NCBI GenBank assembly: GCA_927798505.1
Contig: CAKMNE010000070.1
Coordinates: forward strand, 1-7,589
DNA: 7,589 nucleotides
Direction of reading: 5' to 3'
Origin: an uncultured Bacteroidales bacterium
GTDB taxonomy: Bacteria; Bacteroidota; Bacteroidia; Bacteroidales; UBA932
The position numbers and the translations under genes were made by a program. This document shows, one piece after another, positions 7,482-7,589 of this stretch (position 1 is its first letter; every line of letters starts with the position of its first letter). Below the pieces are notes generated by a model. The model ran no database searches. It was given only the letters and a program-made list of their open reading frames with translations, and had not been told where the DNA came from.

Positions 7482-7514
7482 GCGCGAATTTTGCACTTTA
7501 CAGCACAATCGCGC
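7482..7514. promoter_or_regulatory. Imperfect palindrome at the alaS transcription start (possible operator)
   Basis: Arms GCGCGA (7482-7487) and TCGCGC (7509-7514) are perfectly complementary. After a one-base bulge the pairing continues with TT/AA, and after one mismatch with TGC (7492-7494) and GCA (7503-7505), around an 8-nt centre. The palindrome abuts the -7 box and spans the expected transcription start. In E. coli, AlaRS is known to repress its own gene by binding a palindrome flanking the start site; whether this element does the same is inference. It could alternatively act as a hairpin at the mRNA 5' end, although the first arm may be only partly transcribed. Confidence 0.4.
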
Positions 7515-7521
7515 AAAGATA
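7514..7521 (-). promoter_or_regulatory. Putative Bacteroidota -7 promoter box for the alaS operon
   Basis: The minus strand reads TATCTTTG from 7521 to 7514, an exact match to TAnnTTTG. The expected transcription start is close to 7508-7505, giving an alaS leader of about 85 nt. A clear -33 TTTG is missing: the nearest T-rich tract (TTTAC) is too close to the box. The identical decamer TATCTTTGCG precedes the gene at the other end of the window. Confidence 0.6.
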
Positions 7522-7589
7522 GCAAAATTCTTCGTAAATTTCCTCTAAAAATCAATTGGTCACATCTGTCTGAAGTTGGTGAGTGTGGC

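Noticed and set aside
7560..7589. A possible 3' end of an upstream minus-strand gene (short frames ending in TGA at 7562-7560, or in TGA just downstream in another frame).
   Set aside because: Only 9-11 codons are available, two frames are equally open, and neither is recognisable, so no gene can be claimed.

Overview
The window reads as chromosomal housekeeping DNA from a Bacteroidota bacterium, most likely order Bacteroidales. The evidence is the style of the proteins (a Bacteroidota-type alanyl-tRNA synthetase, short MerR protein, and membrane-anchored M23 peptidases with a conserved C-terminal tail), starts without clear Shine-Dalgarno sites, and two copies of the decamer TATCTTTGCG, which contains the Bacteroidota -7 box TAnnTTTG. 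The genus cannot be fixed from this sequence. I see no mobile element, CRISPR array, tRNA or rRNA.

Layout, read on the minus strand (right to left). Bases 7589-7423 are non-coding or undecided: a -7 box (7521-7514), an imperfect palindrome at the expected transcription start (7514-7482) and a GC-rich leader. Then come alaS (7422-4789), a permease-formyltransferase fusion gene (4776-2338), two M23 metallopeptidase genes in tandem (2335-1361 and 1371-418) and a small MerR-family regulator (416-96). Gaps are 12 nt, 2 nt, an 11-nt overlap and 1 nt, so the five genes look like one operon. After MerR there is a weak hairpin (96-78), a second -7 box (80-71) with its own inverted repeat, and the first 11 codons of another minus-strand gene (33-1) that runs off the window.

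The most notable object is the 812-codon ORF. Residues 1 to about 465 form a complete six-helix LptF/LptG (YjgP/YjgQ) permease of the lipopolysaccharide exporter. Residues about 481-812 form a complete methionyl-tRNA formyltransferase with its N/H/D catalytic residues. No stop codon lies between them. The expected topology puts the C-terminus of the permease in the cytosol, so the formyltransferase would be tethered to the inner face of the inner membrane, or released by an internal start.

As a unit, the operon combines tRNA charging (AlaRS), initiator-tRNA formylation (Fmt), lipopolysaccharide transport (LptF/G) and probable peptidoglycan remodelling (two M23 proteins) with a DNA-binding protein. 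A role in matching translation to envelope growth is inference from gene order only.
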